Assembly (NCBI GenBank): GCA_027576995.1
Contig: JANBQC010000198.1
Location: 7,548-40,499, forward strand
Length of the DNA: 32,952 bases
Reading direction: 5' to 3'
Source: Dimargaris cristalligena
Taxonomy: Eukaryota > Kickxellomycota > Dimargaritomycetes > Dimargaritales > Dimargaritaceae
Position 1 is the stretch's first letter. Each line of letters starts with the position of its first letter. Position numbers and translations under genes: made by a program. This document shows, piece after piece, positions 30,948 through 32,952 of the stretch. Under the pieces are notes generated by a model. It worked only from the letters and a program-made list of their open reading frames with translations. It was not told where the DNA came from and searched no databases.

Positions 30948-32952
30948 TATTCTAGAAATGCCCTGCATTTTATTTATTTCGGCTACCTTCGCTCCCTTCC
31001 AAAAACTACTCTCGGACCTGTATTATTATTATTACTCTTACTACTTTCATGTTGGTGACTGTGAATATCACTTAATTGTCAAAATAAACCTACCCTAAAA
31101 CTTATTTTCGAAAGATCGAGGTCTATTTGAAGAATATGGCATACCTCGGTGGTCTAGTAGAGCTGAGCGAGTGGACTTGTTGGTAATACTCAATTAACTC
31201 CATGTATTCAAATATCTACGTTATGCACGATAGCTGTTTACCTGCGGGCCTTAATCAATTACCCTTGAAGATACGGTTTGGAGGGAGTAGTCCCACAGTT
31301 CGCTATAGTTAAAACTACGTTTCAATATTGGTTGCTACCTACATGTACTCTGCTTTTGCACTCCGTCGATAAATTGGGGTGGGTATCGGATACAAAGACG
31401 CCCCCTACTACTACCAATCAATAGAGGACAGCGAAGCTATTTCGTCCCAGTATAGAACAACCAGAATGTACTAATTATACTGCTCCAATGGCGATATCCC
31501 GTGTTTACGATGAGTTCGTCTCAGATATAATCACAACTATTCCATTAAACAAAAACCACCAAAATAGTGGCAATTATACATACCCCTGCTTTCTGCAAAG
31601 GAAGTCGGCCTTGAGATTAGCCGCTAGCGGCTCATCGACGAGGGGCCCCAGGCCAGTCTGGGATCCTTCGATTAATGGACCGAGGTGATGGTTTGGATAC
31701 TAAATCGGCAAATAGTGTGCGATGGGGAAGGGTTATGGTAGGGTGGCGGCGCCTAACAGAGGGCGCACCCATGTTCAAATAACATATCCCCAATTTATGC
31801 ACATATACTAGTTCGGTCAAGGGGGGGAGTCGAAAATGTCGACGCCAAATACACCTACTCAAGTGAAAATGTTAATGACAAAATGGTGTGGCCCGTGTAT
31901 AACGCAGCCGCGTGGCGCCTGTAATGCTATGAGTAGATACTGGGCCTAGTGAGTGGGTGTATATGTTAAACAATAGTGGGTCTCGTATGGGGAGGTGTAA
32001 CGAAAACGAGTCATACCAAGCTGTTAGTGTGACGTTCGAATTATTTGAATAGCCAAGCTGGCGATGGCCATAAAATAAAGGTCATGGTAATACTAAGCCA
32101 AAGGCCAATCATTGGTGTATACCCCCCTGTCGTCTCGCAAGTTGGGGACTATGTAACACTTTGGGGGTCCCCATTTTTTGTACCCACTAACGCATATCTA
32201 TGCTTTAAGGGAGAGTCATCCCGGGCCCTGCCCTCTACTATATGCAAGGCCAATTGAAGAGCTTTCGCCCCGACTGTCCTGGGTTTAATGTGCACGCTCC
32301 GCAGCTATATATTATGCCTTATATGTCAGTGTGGGGCTGCTGGTAGAGTAGAATTGGCTACATAAACCTGTCACGAGGAGTGATATATGCCATTTAAGCC
32401 CATTATAAATTTATTAAATGGTTCCACTGACGTGCTTCTTTCTGCAGTGTACACGTAGGATGTTTCGAAAGGGGATGTATTTGTGTTCGCTGCCACTACT
32501 ATAACGGGTTTCTCCCGACTTGAGTGTAAAGGGCATTTCAAAAGCGAACAGAGAGAGGGAAGGGTTGTCTACTAATGAGGTATCCTCTTCCACACTGGAG
32601 GGATGTATCTAGCACCATTGGCTTCAATATTATATTGAGGAATAGGCTGGTAGGGAGGGGAGAAGGTCATCGAAATGGATTTACAGATTCACTAATCGAC
32701 CATAGTGGGCTCTTAAAAAACAGTGATCGTTTACATTGGAATTTTACACTAAACATCGATTGAAAAAAAAAAGCCGATTTCTTACTGTGCTCATGTTTCA
32801 TTAGAGAGCGAATCAGTCTCTAGACTGGTGCCATATAATTAGGACAGCGATCGATTGGCCGTGCTCGTATATCCGACATACACAGCTATTTTGTCTTATG
32901 CTCATGGCAAGGTTTTGGCGATTAAGGCTATATTGAGTTTTCCCAAGTAGCA
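30948..32952. other. Downstream intergenic region to window end
   Basis: These 2 kb contain the forkhead 3' UTR and then sequence with only short, unremarkable open frames. A (TTA)-rich run (TATTATTATTATTAC) is near 31020. No gene, tRNA or element is supported. A gene could begin beyond the window end. Confidence 0.5.
31083..31088 (+). terminator. Candidate poly(A) signal of the forkhead gene
   Basis: AATAAA lies 136 nt after the forkhead stop, following an AT-rich stretch that includes TATTATTATTATTAC. The distance is typical of a fungal 3' UTR. Confidence 0.4.

Overview
This window is fungal nuclear DNA. The genes have six short GT-AG introns (152-247 nt), most with GTAAGT-type donors and CTAAC-type branch sites. 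TAA, TAG and TGA all act as stops, so the standard code is used. Every recognisable product is a eukaryotic housekeeping or regulatory protein with fungal-style low-complexity extensions. The long Pro/Ser/Thr/Ala-rich insertions and moderate GC suggest an early-diverging filamentous lineage (Zoopagomycota-like), but that placement is an impression and not shown by the sequence.

Layout. (1) 1-994 is a pyrimidine-rich leader with a single ATG, leading to a 1,519-residue disordered protein of unknown function at 995-5554 (+). (2) 6322-8750 (-) is a four-exon TSR4/PDCD2 gene, convergent with the first gene. (3) 9253-11360 (+) is a two-exon SHQ1, divergent from TSR4 across 502 bp. (4) 12050-13566 (+) is a two-exon bystin/ENP1. 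(5) 14318-15975 (-) is a two-exon p47/Shp1 (UBA-SEP-UBX) cofactor of Cdc48/p97. ENP1 and p47 are convergent and share a perfect 22-bp palindrome carrying AATAAA on both strands. (6) 15976-29396 is a 13.4-kb stretch with no gene I can support. It contains G/C homopolymers, AT microsatellites, G-quadruplex-type motifs and a possible decayed Ty1/copia-like fragment. (7) 29397-30947 (+) is a single-exon forkhead transcription factor with a TATA box and a two-codon uORF. (8) 30948-32952 shows no gene.

Functionally, TSR4 (chaperone of the small-subunit protein uS5/Rps2), SHQ1 (chaperone of the H/ACA snoRNP pseudouridine synthase) and ENP1 (40S assembly factor) form a run of three neighbouring ribosome-biogenesis genes. 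The forkhead gene stands alone behind a very large intergenic region, as developmental regulators often do. No complete mobile element, tRNA, rRNA or CRISPR array was found. The most notable observations are the ATG-depleted leaders, the bidirectional poly(A) palindrome, the ribosome-biogenesis cluster, and the gene desert with its homopolymer tracts and possible copia relic.
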